Counted from the stretch's first letter, positions 1-12,767 are shown. The stretch: DNA of 64,000 bases from Acanthosepion lycidas (GCA_963932145.1 OZ010582.1:20985163-21049162); one strand, 5' to 3'. Numbers and translations: made by a program. The notes: generated by a model not told the origin, from the letters alone.

Positions 1-1087
1 TGTGCAAGAATTATGACGAGAGAAACACGGGAAAAAATGTGTCTTCCCTGTCACCTGATTTGTCTTGTAGTCGTTCCAACTTGACAAAAAAATTTCGTGG
101 AGTGTTAGAACCTCATTCAAAATTACTAAAGTCCGTTGGTTCTACTCCTTCAATAAAATTAGCTTCTTCATCATTCTTCTCTACTTAATCGCTCTGTTCT
201 GTGTCCTTGGGTTGATATTTTAAATTTCTTTTGGCTTCTGGGTTGTACCCGTCGCCCCTGCCCTATTTATAACACACAGGGTCTTATCCTGGTCACTGGT
301 TACCAATTATAATACGGCTGGCCCGGCTCGATCTTGGGTCCTTCCCACGCTGGTCAGTACTGCCGTCGGTCAACTGATCGTTATGTGCTTGCCGCTTCAT
401 TCCTTCATCTGCTTCTACCCCACGTTGTGTTCCTTGATCACAGAACGAATTTCGCCCGTACTCGAGCACTGGGTTGAACCGCAGCGAAACCATGCTACAA
501 AGGACAAAGAACGTTTCCGCTGGCGAAAATAAAAATGACAAAATAACGAAGAAGGTCACAGGGTTGATTTTCAATTGGTTTATATAGTTCTTAATAGAAC
601 AAAATTAATCCTTCCCATTAAAATCCGTATAGTGACACTTTGTCTTTTTCTTCTAAAATTTGGAGTGGGTTCCCCCCAAAAAAACGAAGGTTGAGAATTC
701 TCTTGGCAGCAGGTCACATGACTTCTTCCAGCTTTCCGCCAGGCTTCTGCGGCTTTTCTTGGCTTCTGCTGACTTCTCCTGGCTTCTGTTTTTTGGGTCT
801 TCTAAGCGCCGCTTTATATGTATTTCGCCCGACTCCTACTGCACCTAAAGATTCATTAATATTCATATCAATTCATTAATTATCTCTACAATTTTGGAGA
901 ACCGATACTGAGCTTCACATAAAGTGGCCATCGGTCGGTCACTTATTCAAAACAATAAATTCTTCGATAGCAAGCTTATTTATCAATTCTTTTGTCCTTG
1001 GCATCAAAAACTTTCCTTTGTTGTCGACTTTTCAATATGACCGATTAAAAATCTTGCCAATTTGCATATATACAAAACGATATTTCA
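1..1087. other. unassigned AT-rich DNA
   Basis: I see no convincing gene. Short open frames here lack any family signature. The stretch around 720-790 repeats the octamer ggcttctg several times. Nothing else was recognised. Confidence 0.5.
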
Positions 1088-1279
1088 GATTGCTTGCTTT
1101 ATCGGCCTGCGAACCATAACAACTCCATTAGTTTTTCAGCTGACAAGCAGTTACATTCCACATCTCTTAAATCATATTTTCGGATTGTTTACATTATCGG
1201 CTTTGCGAATCATAACAATTTCATTTGAATTTCAGTTGACAAGCAGCCGCATTTTACATTTCATGAATCATATTTTGGG
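1088..1279. repeat. diverged 95-bp tandem duplication
   Basis: Two adjacent blocks (1088-1182 and 1183-1279) match along their length: each begins GATTG, passes through a TTATCGGC segment, then CATAACAA, then TTGACAAGCAG-like sequence, and ends AATCATATTTT. They differ by many substitutions, so the duplication is old. No coding capacity is apparent. Confidence 0.6.
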
Positions 1280-1504
1280 CCCAACATTCCATTTTGCGTT
1301 TCTGTTCATCAGAAAGAAAAAATAATTCTCTTTTTTACACCATATTTCAATTCATGTTTTCCCTTTAACGTTTTTAACCCTTTCAATTCTCCAGTTCCTA
1401 TATGCGGCTTTCACATGTACAACTCTTAATTCTTTCAACTACAACTAGTGTAACCTTATAGTGTCACACTCATATATGCGCAAGCGCTCCGTTCAATTTA
1501 AACA

Positions 1505-1660
1505 CTGTTTTATTTCGTTTACCGGCACGAATATTCAAGAAATTTTATTAAATAAAAATGCACCCTACGGCACGAGTCGAATGTGCGTCCCTCTTCTCGG
1601 AGGGATCTGTCATTAGATCCGACATCCTTTAACCGATTCGGCAACCAAGAGCATTGCAAT
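1505..1660 (-). repeat. tRNA-like repeat copy (fold-back family)
   Basis: Read on the minus strand this contains a B-box-like stretch (attcgactcgtgcc) followed by a tail related to the copies at 18040-18290 and 33245-33480, with the shared phrase 'aaatttcttgaatattcg' next to the tRNA-like part. It is a degraded copy of a dispersed tRNA-like family, assigned by comparison within this window only. Confidence 0.45.
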
Positions 1661-2885
1661 TAAGCAAGGTTTTATACTGCCATTAAGCATATCCTTTTGT
1701 TTAGATGCTCACCAATCCCAAACCACAGGGAAACAGACATCCTTCCATCTTCTCATTAACTTGAAGAAACTTAACGTCTACCTAATTCGTTGACGAATTA
1801 TATCCTTACTGCGTGTCCATTACACTAGCAGATTAATTAAAGTTTAAATCAGCTAATCTTCTTCAAGTATAGTTTCTGAAAAATATATTTTATTTTTGAA
1901 AGATTTTTTTAACAAAGAGAATTACGTTGTGCCGAGAGATTTGTAAATATTACATCAAAGTTTTTTTTCTTATTGAAAATATTAAACTTAATCTATTAGC
2001 CTGAAATTAAAACTAAAATAAAAACTTCAAGAAAGATTTTTCGATGTTAAAAAATTCATTTTAAAATTTAGGTATCGCTTTTCTTTGGAGATACCTGTTT
2101 ATATATGAATGGATTTTAAATTTTGTTTTTCAAAGCATAAACATTAAGAAATACATTTATAAAACACGAATCGCGCTGTGGCCTTCTGGAAGAGGACATT
2201 ACCTGTGCTTTGGAAGCGTGAAAGAGGTACTGAAATATGTGACCGTTCCCAGGAAACTAATTTGGAATAAGATCGTAACCAATTATTTGTCAATAAAAAT
2301 AGTGCATTTACGGGAGTAGATGCATTAATTTTTAGTAACTTTCCGATAACACTTCGTAATATATATATATATATATGTATGTATGTATGTATGTATAAAT
2401 ATATATATTATAAATTATCTAATTATCTAAATACGATTTATTTTTAATCTTTTTAATATATCTCATTTTAAGTAATATTTTTTGTTTTTTAAGTGGGAGC
2501 CTGGCTTTTTGTGCATAATTAATTTCTGTTAATATAAAACTCACTTTTTGGCCCTTTTTTAGTTTTAATCTAATACCTCCTTCATATAACTCCAATTTAA
2601 TGTCGTAAGGTTAATACCCGGGTTGATTTTGTGGGGCCTCATCCCTTTAGGGCTAATACCTTCAGCCCTCCCCTTACCACCGACTCCGCCATTTCCTCTG
2701 ACTGAAACATCGAAATGGATAAATTCTGTATCAATTTTTTGAATACTGCCAAAGTTAAATTGAAAATTTCTAATTCCGACACGAACACAGTCTATACACC
2801 GGGGTTGAATAAGACTAACGTACTTCTCGTTCGTTGAAATAAATCTATAACCCCCACCCCTGAAGTAATTTGCGATTTTGTTGTG

Positions 2886-2886
<1 letters not shown>
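1661..2886. other. unassigned AT-rich DNA
   Basis: No gene, RNA or recognisable element was seen apart from a short (TA)/(TATG) microsatellite near 2360-2405. Confidence 0.45.
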
Positions 2887-2937
<51 letters not shown>

Positions 2938-2953
2938 CTTCAAACGTTGTAGT

Positions 2954-3011
<58 letters not shown>

Positions 3012-3110
3012 CTTCAAACGTTGTAGTGGATATATATATATTACTTCAAACGTTGTAGTGGATATATATATATATATATATATATATATTACTTCAAACG
3101 TTGTAGTGGA
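2887..3110. repeat. (TA)n tracts alternating with a 26-bp motif
   Basis: Long (TA)n runs are punctuated four times (near 2934, 3009, 3039 and 3089) by the same motif, ttacttcaaacgttgtagtg followed by gata. The same motif forms the outer end of the tRNA-like fold-back family (compare 7661 and 33745). This suggests local amplification of an element end together with its flanking microsatellite. Confidence 0.7.
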
Positions 3111-3345
3111 TACTTTATGTTTGCAATAGAAGCTCCATTTTTATTTATGTATATTACGTCATCGGCCTGCGCATTCGAGAAATATTTCGACAAAGCTTTC
3201 CTCGGGAAATTTCTTAAATGCACAGGTCAACAGAAGCAATACACACTATTTAATACTTAAAAATGGGGCGTCTATTTCAAATACGAAGTATTCACTATAA
3301 TAACGTTCGAAGTAATCAAAATGTCGGATTAAAAAATAAATACAT
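3111..3345. repeat. fold-back repeat copy
   Basis: The segment reads as an imperfect inverted repeat. The left part runs through a 'cggcctgcgcattcgagaaat' type phrase. The right part ends with the inverse of a terminal arm (tatttcaaatacgaagtattc ... gtcggattaaaaaataaat). The arms match those of the copies at 7631-7910 and 33583-33755. Confidence 0.5.
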
Positions 3346-3416
3346 TACTTATTTATATATATACATACATATACACACACACACGTATATACATACATAC
3401 ACACACACACACACAC

Positions 3417-3481
<65 letters not shown>
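3346..3481. repeat. compound microsatellite (TA/CA)
   Basis: The block contains tataCATA repeats, (CA)n and a ~60-bp (TA)n run. Apparent open frames over it are pure [12 protein letters not shown]-type artefacts and were not called. Confidence 0.9.
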
Positions 3482-3483
<2 letters not shown>

Positions 3484-3821
3484 TATTCACCAAAGAATAC
3501 GGTACCTTAAAGTGTGCATAAAATATGTAATATGTGTACAACATAATAATAATGCGTGTCAAAATTTGATATATCCTTTGCCGGTGCGGCCTAGTTTGCT
3601 TTAAACCTTATACTTGATATATAAGTCAAATTTCAGTACCAGGATGTAACCAACAGAATTTTGTCTCCTACACCGACAAAATCCATTTTTTGATAATGAA
3701 TGAAACGATCGAAAGCAACTAAGATGAACTTTGGATAGTTTATCCACAATTTTCGTCACGATGTATAAGATTTTATTCGCAAATAGGTAAAATGTAATTA
3801 AAAAAAATTAAAAATATAAAA

Positions 3822-3826
<5 letters not shown>

Positions 3827-3892
<66 letters not shown>
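3827..3892. repeat. (TA)n microsatellite
   Basis: Uninterrupted alternating TA of about 65 bp. The flanks 3482-3826 and 3893-4461 hold nothing I can recognise. Confidence 0.9.
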
Positions 3893-3893
<1 letters not shown>

Positions 3894-4461
3894 CGGACTC
3901 TCCCGGCGTTTTCGACGTATGAGTGTGTAAGGCAACTCAGATCCTAAGAGGAACCACACACCACTACGTATTATTTGATTACAATAGTGAAGGTTTTGTA
4001 CAGAACCAACCACACTTTTTGAAGGCCCGAACACAAAGACCTGGTGCACTGTGTGCCACAAGGTCCCCAAACTACCCTCCGTAGGTTTTGAATTCAGAGT
4101 TGTCCTTCTCCTAGACCAGTTGCCATCTAAGTCTGTCCTGCTATTTACCTATATATACATATGTCTGTCTGTGCGTGTGTGTGTGTTTGTGTGAATAAAG
4201 ACGAAAGAAAAACTTCTTCTAGCCGAGGCATTTCACCATCCGATGGACTTTATCGAGGCAATTTTGCAATAAGTATTTATAAACAGAAGTAAAATATATA
4301 ATTTATTTTTCAGAATTTTTAACTCATAAACATACTTCACGTTAACTGAAAGTCAAGGTTAATTATGGAAGATGGTAATTGATATTATGGCGATCATCAC
4401 CATACACACATACACCCTTACAAATGCAAATCTTCAACAGCATTCATTCATTGGGCAAGAA

Positions 4462-4655
4462 GATACTGATCTATCAGTCATGAGTTTTGGGGAGACTTCT
4501 GGGAACCGATTCTCCCAAAAGTGCACAAAATCTACTATATGAAAATATAGAGACAATTTTAAAATCGCCATATTTTCATATAGTAAATTTGTGCACTTTT
4601 GGGAGAATCGGCTCCCAGAGGTCTCCCCCAAACTCATGACTGATTGGTTAGTATC
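4462..4655. repeat. fold-back (inverted repeat) element
   Basis: Arms of about 80 bp face each other around a ~25-bp centre near 4545-4568. The left arm contains tcagtcatgagttttgggga and gggaaccgattctcccaaaag; the right arm is the inverse with a few differences. The outer ends gatact...agtatc also pair. No coding sequence is present. It looks like a non-autonomous DNA element or a collapsed inverted duplication. Confidence 0.75.
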
Positions 4656-4675
4656 GACCAATCAAATTCTCTACA

Positions 4676-5132
4676 TGTGGAGAATGATTCTTCCCGCGCA
4701 GCACTCCTGATTCAATGACCACCTATATAAGTATAAGAAAAGACGAGCTGCATCAGTGCGACTTCAGCTGCCACAGAAATCCACGTCAGTTAAAGCTATG
4801 CGCCCATCTTCTCACTCAACTTTCAAACTGCATATTCTATTACACTTACATATTTTCCTCTTGCACGGCAGAACTGTTTAAAAACATTTATAACAGACTA
4901 ATAACTCTTTCATTTCCTTTTCCGAGAACTTTGATAGACTTTGATAGTCAAAGAGAGACAACTCTCGTCTTATTCATTGCATGCTTTTTCGTATACATTC
5001 TTTATTGTATGCTTTGTTGAATACAATTTTTATATATATTGATACCTTTGCCTTGTAACCCCCACTTTTTTTTTTTACATCAGTTTGGGTTCCTAAACAA
5101 AAATTAAATAAATGTGGTAAAAGGCCGCCACA
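4676..5132 (+). mobile_element. solo-LTR-like fossil of an LTR retroelement
   Basis: The block starts TGTGG and ends CCACA, the short inverted ends expected of an LTR. Inside are a TATA-like ctatataag near 4722 and an AATAAA signal near 5107, about 25 bases before the right end. It is followed at once by a leader (tttcgttggtgaccccgacg) of the sort found at primer-binding sites. No matching second LTR or coding region lies next to it, so it is a lone LTR relic. The family is uncertain; a Gypsy-type assignment is a guess. Confidence 0.45.
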
Positions 5133-5189
5133 TTTCGTTGGTGACCCCGACGTTCATTTGGAAGCCCGACGTTCGTCTGGGACACGCCA

Positions 5190-5817
5190 TAATATAATTT
5201 AATGTTTAATAAACGAAAGGGAGAAATGTTATTGTTGAATTTCTTTATAATGCAATTATTTTAATTTGAGAAATTAACTTATGTATTATATATTTGAAAT
5301 ACTGGAAAATTTTGAATTTAACTGTTTTCGTTTAATTTTTATAAAACTTTATAGTCATCTATGTTGACTTGAGAAAGGAATATTTCTTTTCGGAAAGTAG
5401 ATATTGGAAAAAATCCGAAGCGCAGATTTATAACATTCAATAGCAGCACTCTCAAGAATCTTCCGTATAAATAATTTACTTTCTCTTTTAATAAGTGTAG
5501 CATTCTTGAGATCGATATTGTGGTTGAACGTATTTCTATTATATGACTAATGCATATAATAACTTGTGTATATGATCCTTCTTGTGTTCATAGAAACATA
5601 TTTTTAAGTTTACTCATTTGTATTGTAAGGGCCAGTTGTGACAGTTTATTTTATATATACCTGCTTCAAAATTATTATTGTTAATGATATATTGGTTTCT
5701 AATCATATCCTTAATAGTTTTGGATGTAGTTGTAATTATTTTGATATTGTTAAGATTGGATAATATTAATATTGTCTTTTACAGATATATATTTTAGTTA
5801 TATCAGAATTTTTAAAT

Positions 5818-5858
<41 letters not shown>

Positions 5859-7520
5859 CAATATATAAATATATGTTTAATATTGTTGCTCTATTGAGCG
5901 CTTTTGGGTAAAATTCTGAAGGCCTTAAAATAAGTTAAATTCGGGTAATTTTTGTGTTTTGATAAATGCCATTCAGTATTATTATTATTATTATTATTAT
6001 TATTTATAACTAGTGTATCCGGCAATTGTTAGAAAGATTTAATAGTGAGATGTAATTAAGCAAAAGTCTTGAAAGAATGTACTGATATTCAATAAAGTGG
6101 AGATAAAAATTTCACAACGAAAATAGAAACGAATAAACCGTTAAATTAACCCGTTCCTTTTATATGTTTTAGGCGTTCAATGCTATCTATGATTCATTGA
6201 TTACTCCTGGTATTATATAAATCGCTTTTTACTCAATATCTTTTCATGTTAAACATTTTGTGTTTAATATAACAGTTAAATAGTAATATCTCTCGGAAGA
6301 AAAAGATTAGTCACAGAACGATTAAGACGGCAACGACAAAGACCAAGTTGAAACAAGACGATTACTTAAATATATCTGAGTGTCTCACATGAAAGGCTTG
6401 AACAAATAAGACTGCAATTTAAGAAATGTGGAAGTAAAGGAACTGGTTAATTCATTTTGCTCGGGAACTAAATTTGTCTAAATGCGGATAAATATTTTAT
6501 TTGTATAGATTATTAAAAGAATTAAGGGAAGTAATCATTCATAAATTTACTAACTTAAGTTGATTTACCCCACTTTCCAGTACAGATGGGACAGAAAATA
6601 TATAAATAAATACACATTGGTAATTATCATATGATTTGACGCTTGGCCTTTTTGCATTTTCTTTACAAGAAACAGATTTTTGTGTAAAGTAGTAGCTGCA
6701 TTCATTTTCTTCTACGTGTCACATCCTTTCAGAACATAGACAATCATGGCACTCCACAACTTCCTATCTCTTGTGACCCAGTTTTATTCCCTTCATTAAC
6801 GCTTCCGCGTCCCGTTCCTCCACCCATTCACACAAGCTCTTTAGGTAAGTGGCTCACTGCTTTCCCTCCCTTGCTCTCAATATATCCCGTAAGAGAAAAT
6901 GTCCTCAGGGTCGCATCATACACTAATAACAGTAAAGTAAAAGTAAATGAAAAAATGTCCCGTTGATAATAAGTAAATATTAAAGCACCATATTTACAAG
7001 AGTTAATACACTTCCCACCCATTTTCCCCTGCGCGAAGCTGTTGAGCTTTGTTTTGTTTTGATTTTACAAAAGTAACGCCTGTATTTGAATATGCACGAC
7101 TGAAAAACAAAATGAGCTAAACTTTTACTGGCTGAAATTAAGACTGTTATAATAATTCATCGGTTTACACATCGCCTTGAGGAGATAACATGGCACAAGT
7201 ATACATATAGTGGTGACAATCTTACCTACCTAGACTAATCCTTAATTAGAAGGATTATAGAAAATCCGGTAAGAAGACATTCCTTTCGGGTCTTTTCATC
7301 CTTAAATGTATTGCACACCCAGGATTAAAAGAAAGAAAGAAAGAAAGAAGCAAGCAAGCAAGCAATTTTTATTCTTATTACGTTTTGAACAAATGTCATT
7401 CTGATACCGATAGAGATTTGTGGGTGGGGCAATATGAGTTACTCTCTGGCGACAGTACATCAAAGGAACCCCTGCATTTATTAAATCATTTAAATTAATA
7501 GAGCTACAAAGCTGCTGCAT
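5190..7520. other. unassigned AT-rich DNA with small microsatellites
   Basis: A (TA)n tract at about 5821-5855, an (ATT)n run at about 5980-6003 and nothing else recognisable. Short open frames are not supported by any family signature. Confidence 0.45.
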
Positions 7521-7577
7521 GTCTCTCTCTCTCTCTCACACTCTCTCTCTCTCTCTCACTCACTCTCTCTCTCTCTT
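7521..7577. repeat. (CT)n microsatellite
   Basis: A run of CT dinucleotides with a few CACA interruptions. Confidence 0.9.
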
Positions 7578-7630
7578 TTACGTACACAAACACACATGCA
7601 CAAACATATATTTCTAAAGAATTAATGCAT

Positions 7631-7910
7631 TTTTATTTTTAATCCGACATATTTTTATTACTTCAAGCGTTATTTTTAGTGGTTACCTGTATTTGAGTAG
7701 GACGTCCGTTTTTTAAAAACAGTGTTTATTTCGTCTACCTTCGAACCTGCATCTATCTTCGTGCCGTGCGTGATATGTGTGTGTGTGTGTGGGGGGGGCA
7801 TTTTCTTTGTTATGATTTCTCGAATGAGTAGGCCGGTAGACGAAATTTTTAAAAAACGGGACGTTCTACTCAAATACGGGTAACCACTAAAAATAACGTT
7901 TGAAATAATA
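7631..7910. repeat. tRNA-like fold-back element, long inverted ends
   Basis: Arms of about 65-70 bp (7658-7722 and 7842-7910) are inverse copies: the left reads ttattacttcaagcgttatt then ttagtggttacctgtatttgagtag; the right is its complement with few differences. Between them lies a tRNA-like stretch (cttcgaacctgcatc). The right end runs directly into a (CA)n(TA)n microsatellite at 7913-8009. This is the best-preserved inverted-repeat copy of the family in this window. Confidence 0.7.
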
Positions 7911-7911
7911 T

Positions 7912-8011
<100 letters not shown>

Positions 8012-8528
8012 AAAAACAGTAAGATATATAATCCGGTGTTCTTATAGATATTTTTATCTTTACAAAATAGTGCTCAATGTAAGTTTACAGAGCATCAATA
8101 TTATAAATTAATTGATTTAAAATATGGGTTTTTTTTCGCTACACGGTTCTAACCATGTTTCAAAAATGGAAGCTGAAAGCTCCGAATTTAATTTTGTAAT
8201 TAAATTAAAGACATTAGTTTCATTTCATCCTCAAGCGAATTTTGGAGTAACTTTTAAAATTACTGGGTTTTAAAGACATAGCAAAAATCATAATTCACGT
8301 TTCCAAGGATACAGAGAAATCCAATTCAGCCAGACAAGGGATGTTTGCGTGTTCATTATTGCTGTATTTTGATGTATCAGTTATTAGTTACGTTTTGGTA
8401 GGGGTAGGGATGTATTTTTCAATGAAATCTGACATCCGTTAAATGCATCCGTTAAATAGAAAAAAATGCCGTAAGAATTTTTGTCGTTAACAATAAAAAT
8501 TTTTTAAAAATCCAGACGACATGCATTT

Positions 8529-8624
8529 AATTGCGTTGATGTGAGTTTGTGACCCCTGGGGTCTACGTCAGACGATCGCAAAGGGCGTGAAACGTAGGCT
8601 CACAAACTCACATCAACGCAATTC
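8529..8624. repeat. fold-back repeat, 25-bp arms
   Basis: aattgcgttgatgtgagttt at 8529 is the inverse of the sequence ending at 8623. The centre contains gacgatcgc. The adjoining 'gttagctctatcgctgatattgagc' is shared with the fold-back copies near 11650 and 34800, so they appear to be one dispersed family. Confidence 0.65.
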
Positions 8625-8649
8625 AATATGTTAGCTCTATCGCTGATAT

Positions 8650-8715
8650 TGAGCGCCTTCCAATAAGTACCGCGTATATATAAAATAGAAATAATATATA
8701 TATAAAAATTACTTT

Positions 8716-8747
<32 letters not shown>

Positions 8748-10051
8748 CGCGCCTGCGTGTGTGGGTGCGTGCGTGTGTGTGTGTGATTAAATAAATTACA
8801 AACATTATGTCAGCTTATTTTTAGCATAATCCGTTCATATTTACGGATATTTTTTCCGTATATTACAATCAAATGAGGCAAGAAATGCACTGAAACAGTG
8901 AAAATCACTTTTAGTTCCCAAATACTTTCCATCTATTTCTGAGATCGTCATCAGGGGTGTGGCTAGTAAGGCAAAAATGATGTGTTGCTATCCGTTACTG
9001 AATTTTTTTCTTTTTTTTGTTTAAATGCAACTGCTGACAGTTTTGCTTCAGCAAAAAGAAAAAAAAATCAATATGAATATATTTATATGAATAAACATAC
9101 TTTTCATATGAATAACTGTACAAAGATGCCTAATAACTAAATATTCATAGAAAACAGAAAAAAAATTTCCTGCTTAGTGTTTCCTGTTTCTTCTAAAGCC
9201 GACTTCAGCTTTCTATTTCTAATGTCACTGCCTGAACTCAAATAGGATTAAATATCTTTCGATTCACACTAGATCCTGGTTCAAATTTTTACTTTTTCTC
9301 TCCTTGAACTTTTATTCTGTAATTATTTATTATTAGTTTCCGTCCTGTTCATACTTTCCCTGATTTTTTATTTATTAAGGATTGGGTTTCACGTTCCTTC
9401 TAAGTCATTTCTTTAACTCTATACTTCTTTGTCTCCGCCTAAACTCTGAAATTTTATTCACTGTTTTGCTTTTCTCTTAATAGGAGTAGATAGGTTCGCT
9501 TTTCGTCCAGTTAACACTCCTCCTCGGTCTTTTGAACAGGGTTAGAGGTTTATCCCTTGTTTCCTGTTTAGGATTGGGTTTCGGGTTCCTTCTAAAATCT
9601 ACCTCTACACTCTACTTCTTACGTCTGCGACTAAACTTATAAATATTGTTCACTAATTAAATATTGGCCTCTTCAAGTCTAGAGTTAGCTACATGGTCCC
9701 AAAAACTTTACTTCTTGCCCTTTCTAACCCTAACACAACACTCCACAGTAACACTCTACTTTGTGTGGCTCTTCGGTCATGTATTGGGTGAACATTAGTT
9801 AAAAAAAAATGTCTCGTGTTTATTTCCAAAACCAATGAAATACTAAGCTAAGAGCGATCTCGCTCTACTAAGCTGACACATGGTCACGGGTATGAAGCAG
9901 CGATTGTAAACCAAACTCACTAAAAATCAGTATCACTAATATCTACTCTTTTTTTTCAGCTTATAAAATTTATAATGGTTCTTTATTTTCTGTTGCCTTT
10001 AAGTGTCAGATATAAATAACAAGAGATTTATGGTTGAAAAAAAGAAATTTA
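8650..10051. other. unassigned DNA
   Basis: Contains a (TG)n tract near 8727-8785. A short block near 9775-9800 (gggtgaacattag) resembles the end of the LINE tail at 16430, so a small LINE 3' relic is possible. No gene is recognised. Confidence 0.4.
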
Positions 10052-10365
10052 CAGAGGAACCTCGGTTCTCGAACATCTTACATGTTGAACAAATCGGTTT
10101 TCGAACAGAAAATTCGAGGTGAAAATGCTTCGGTTATCGAAAAACATTGCCGAACCGAGTTAATCTGAACGGAATCATTTCTAAGTCGACCGCCATTTTG
10201 TATACATTCGTGTGTTGTGTCCTGCTTTTCCTTTCCAATTTTATTGTACTGTGACTTTTTTTCTCTATATTGATTCATATTGGAAAAATTGTTTCGGTTT
10301 ACGAACATTTCGGGTTACGAACGACCTTCAGGAACGAATTAAATTCGTAAACCGAGATTCCACTG
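10052..10365. mobile_element. pogo/Tigger-like MITE
   Basis: A 314-bp non-coding element. The left end is cagaggaacctcggttctcg and the right end the inverse type (aaccgagattccactg), flanked by TA on both sides. The terminal motif CAGTRGAACCTCGGTT with a TA target duplication is typical of pogo/Tigger members of the Tc1/mariner superfamily. No transposase frame is present, so it depends on an autonomous partner elsewhere. Confidence 0.75.
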
Positions 10366-11665
10366 TAAACTGAAATCATAAAACGAAAACAAATCAATCC
10401 AAAACTATACTTTATCAATTAACAAACTGAATATGTATTCAAACCTGGGTTACACTACATATGGTATTTACACAGCTAGATTTCGAAATGCGTCTTTGCA
10501 AAGTATCCCTAGGATCATCTACGCCCTTTAGTTGGTGAAAACTGCTACGTTTATTAACTTTTCAGAAGAATGTGTAATAAAAATAAATAAAAACTGAATA
10601 ATGTTTTACCGCCTTAGTTGAGTATTATACATGCACTAATCGAATTTTGGTAGATAAAAATTTAACGCACTAATCGAAAACGCATTAATCGATTGCTCAT
10701 TAATCGATGGATGCCTGCATATGAATGTTCAACATAATCTGATGAAGTGTGTAGAAATATTTAGGGATGGGAGTTAATTTAAGATTGTCAACTTTACAAA
10801 TGGGATGGACAGGCAATTGAATGAATTTGGTATTTTTAGACAAAATCTCTTGCTCTCTCTGTCACCATTTTAATACATGAAACTTGATGACCACCGGATC
10901 TGTTTGACTATCGAGGAAAACAATGCCGATTAATCTGCAGACTTAGTACATCCTGATCATTGTTATTTTTATCATAATATATCAGCCGATGTGTTATTTC
11001 TGTTGTGTCTTTCTTAAAGTTATATCAAAGCAGTGTCGTTCAGTATGTGTCGGCAGGGGAGACAATCATAACAGCGAATGTCAGCCAAAAACTGGCTTTA
11101 CTGAAAGCGTTAAATTGAATCTTCATTTTGTCGAGTGGTTCATTTCACTGAATGAATAATCAAAAGTTAAAAAACTAAAGGAAAATAACTTTTATATCAG
11201 AATTGGACTTTTTTGAAATATATATCATTTAAAAGTGTTGTTTATTTACGATAATGATAATTTTTTTTTCTCGATAAATTGATTACTGAAATCCTAATGC
11301 TGCTGAATATTTTTGTTTTATTCTAGGAATATTTAAAAACGAGTAAAAAAGGATCAAAACAACACCACTGAAATATTTTTCCCATCTAAAATAGAAGCGC
11401 AAATAAATATTTACAAAAGGTTTTCATATTACTTTTTCTATTTCTTTATTTTAATTCTTATATTTTAATCATTTTTATTTATATTTTATTTACGTTACCC
11501 CTCCCCCACCCCCAAAGTAAATGCAACACTCTGAAATTTAAATTAAATAATAATATTTAATAATGTTTAATAATTCTCTTCCATTCGACGAAGGCAATTT
11601 TCAGACAAATGATATTGACTGTTATGAATCCGATCCGTGTCGGCAAACATATTAGCGATAGAGCT
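10366..11665. other. unassigned AT-rich DNA
   Basis: Repeated 'actaatcga/attaatcga' words near 10635-10710 suggest a degraded element end. No gene or RNA was recognised. Confidence 0.4.
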
Positions 11666-11669
11666 AACA

Positions 11670-12010
11670 TATTCATTTGTATGTATATGAGTTTGTGACT
11701 CTGTGTTTCACGCTTTTTCGGTCATCAGACAAACTGGTTTATTTTTTTAAATTGAATCTATTTACGTTTGTTTTTGTTTGATTACGTTTGGTAGTGGGAG
11801 GGGGAAATTCTCCTCTGTGTGCGTTTGGGATGATATTCTCACATACACAGACATATATATACATACAGGTGTACGCATTTTAGTTCACACAATGGATTGT
11901 TTATATGGATGTGTTTGTGTGAAGTAAAATGCGTACACCTCTATGTATATCTGTGTGTGTGAGAGTGTCATCCCAAAACCCAGGGTCATAAACTCATATC
12001 CATACAACTG
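11670..12010. repeat. nested fold-back element
   Basis: Inner arms 11827-11892 and 11915-11974 pair over about 60 bp (gggatgat...gtgtacgcatttta against taaaatgcgtacacc...catccc) around a 22-base centre. Outer arms pair again (gagtttgtgactctg near 11690 with cagggtcataaactc near 11983-11995). The start shares 'gcgatagagctaacatattca' with the copy near 8630. Confidence 0.7.
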
Positions 12011-12261
12011 AATATATATATATGTGTGTGTGTAGTGCTTTCCAACATTGCATTTCTTAAGTCATCGTTCAGTTGACTGTACGTATTGTGACGGGTGAGA
12101 AGGCGAAAATTGTGGAAATGCTTTATGTCAGTATAAGCAACGGCAGGAATAACTAAAAAAAAAAAAAGTCTTGCAAGAGATCACTATACAATCAAGAAAA
12201 TCATTTCGAATGCAGCTGCATGCAGTGCTCGTGTCAAAAAAAAGAAGGGGGGAAACACGTG

Positions 12262-12385
12262 ACAATCTTCAGTTGATCCAGGAATGTTGCTAACAATCTT
12301 CAGATGATCCAGGGATGATGATTCACTCAGAATTTGATGCTTATATTGATCCGGAAATGTTGCTGACAATCTTCATATGATCTTG
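12262..12385. repeat. short tandem block, about 40-bp period
   Basis: The phrase acaatcttcagttgatccag then gaatgttgctg recurs three to four times with differences, one unit being longer. It is a small degraded minisatellite with no coding signal. Confidence 0.55.
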
Positions 12386-12439
12386 TAGTTCACTGTGGAA
12401 ATTCTGACTGTTCTTTTTCTTTTTTTTCTCAAATAATCG

Positions 12440-12755
12440 CTTATCGCATTCTTATATAGACACGTAATGGATAACGGCTCCGAGTGACGAATCGGAAAGC
12501 CGGCTTCGAATTCCACTCAAATCCATTACATTCATTTACGTGCTAATACACTTGGGATAGGTATTAATCCTCTGCTTCTTCCCCCTAAGCTATTGGTAAA
12601 TATCAGGACAGGCCGGTTTCTATAGCCTTGAGATGGAAACTGGTCTACTGCAGAAAGAAATGACAACCTACTGCAGGAAAAAATTTGCCTCGTCAGTCAT
12701 GTATCGAAAGTTACATGATCGCCTAAGCGTGTATCCCACATAGCATATAACTGAT
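12440..12755 (+). repeat. tRNA-derived SINE with hairpin tail (copy 1)
   Basis: The head reads taatggataacggctc...cttcgaattcc, matching pol III A and B boxes. The body carries gaaactggtctactgcagaa and the end carries a hairpin (tcatgtatcgaaagttacat). The same head-body-tail order recurs at 27500-27775 (+), 29965-30270 (-) and 39515-39830 (-). tRNA-derived SINEs are known from octopus; exact family naming would need a library. Confidence 0.8.
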
Positions 12756-12767
12756 ATTGCTCCTACC

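Noticed and set aside
2870-3604. Open frames of [12 protein letters not shown] type over (TA)n and (CA)n tracts, here and throughout the window
   Set aside because: They are a mechanical result of dinucleotide repeats and carry no family signature.
4715-5020. 101-codon plus-strand frame
   Set aside because: It falls inside the LTR-like block at 4676-5132 and has no protein family signature.
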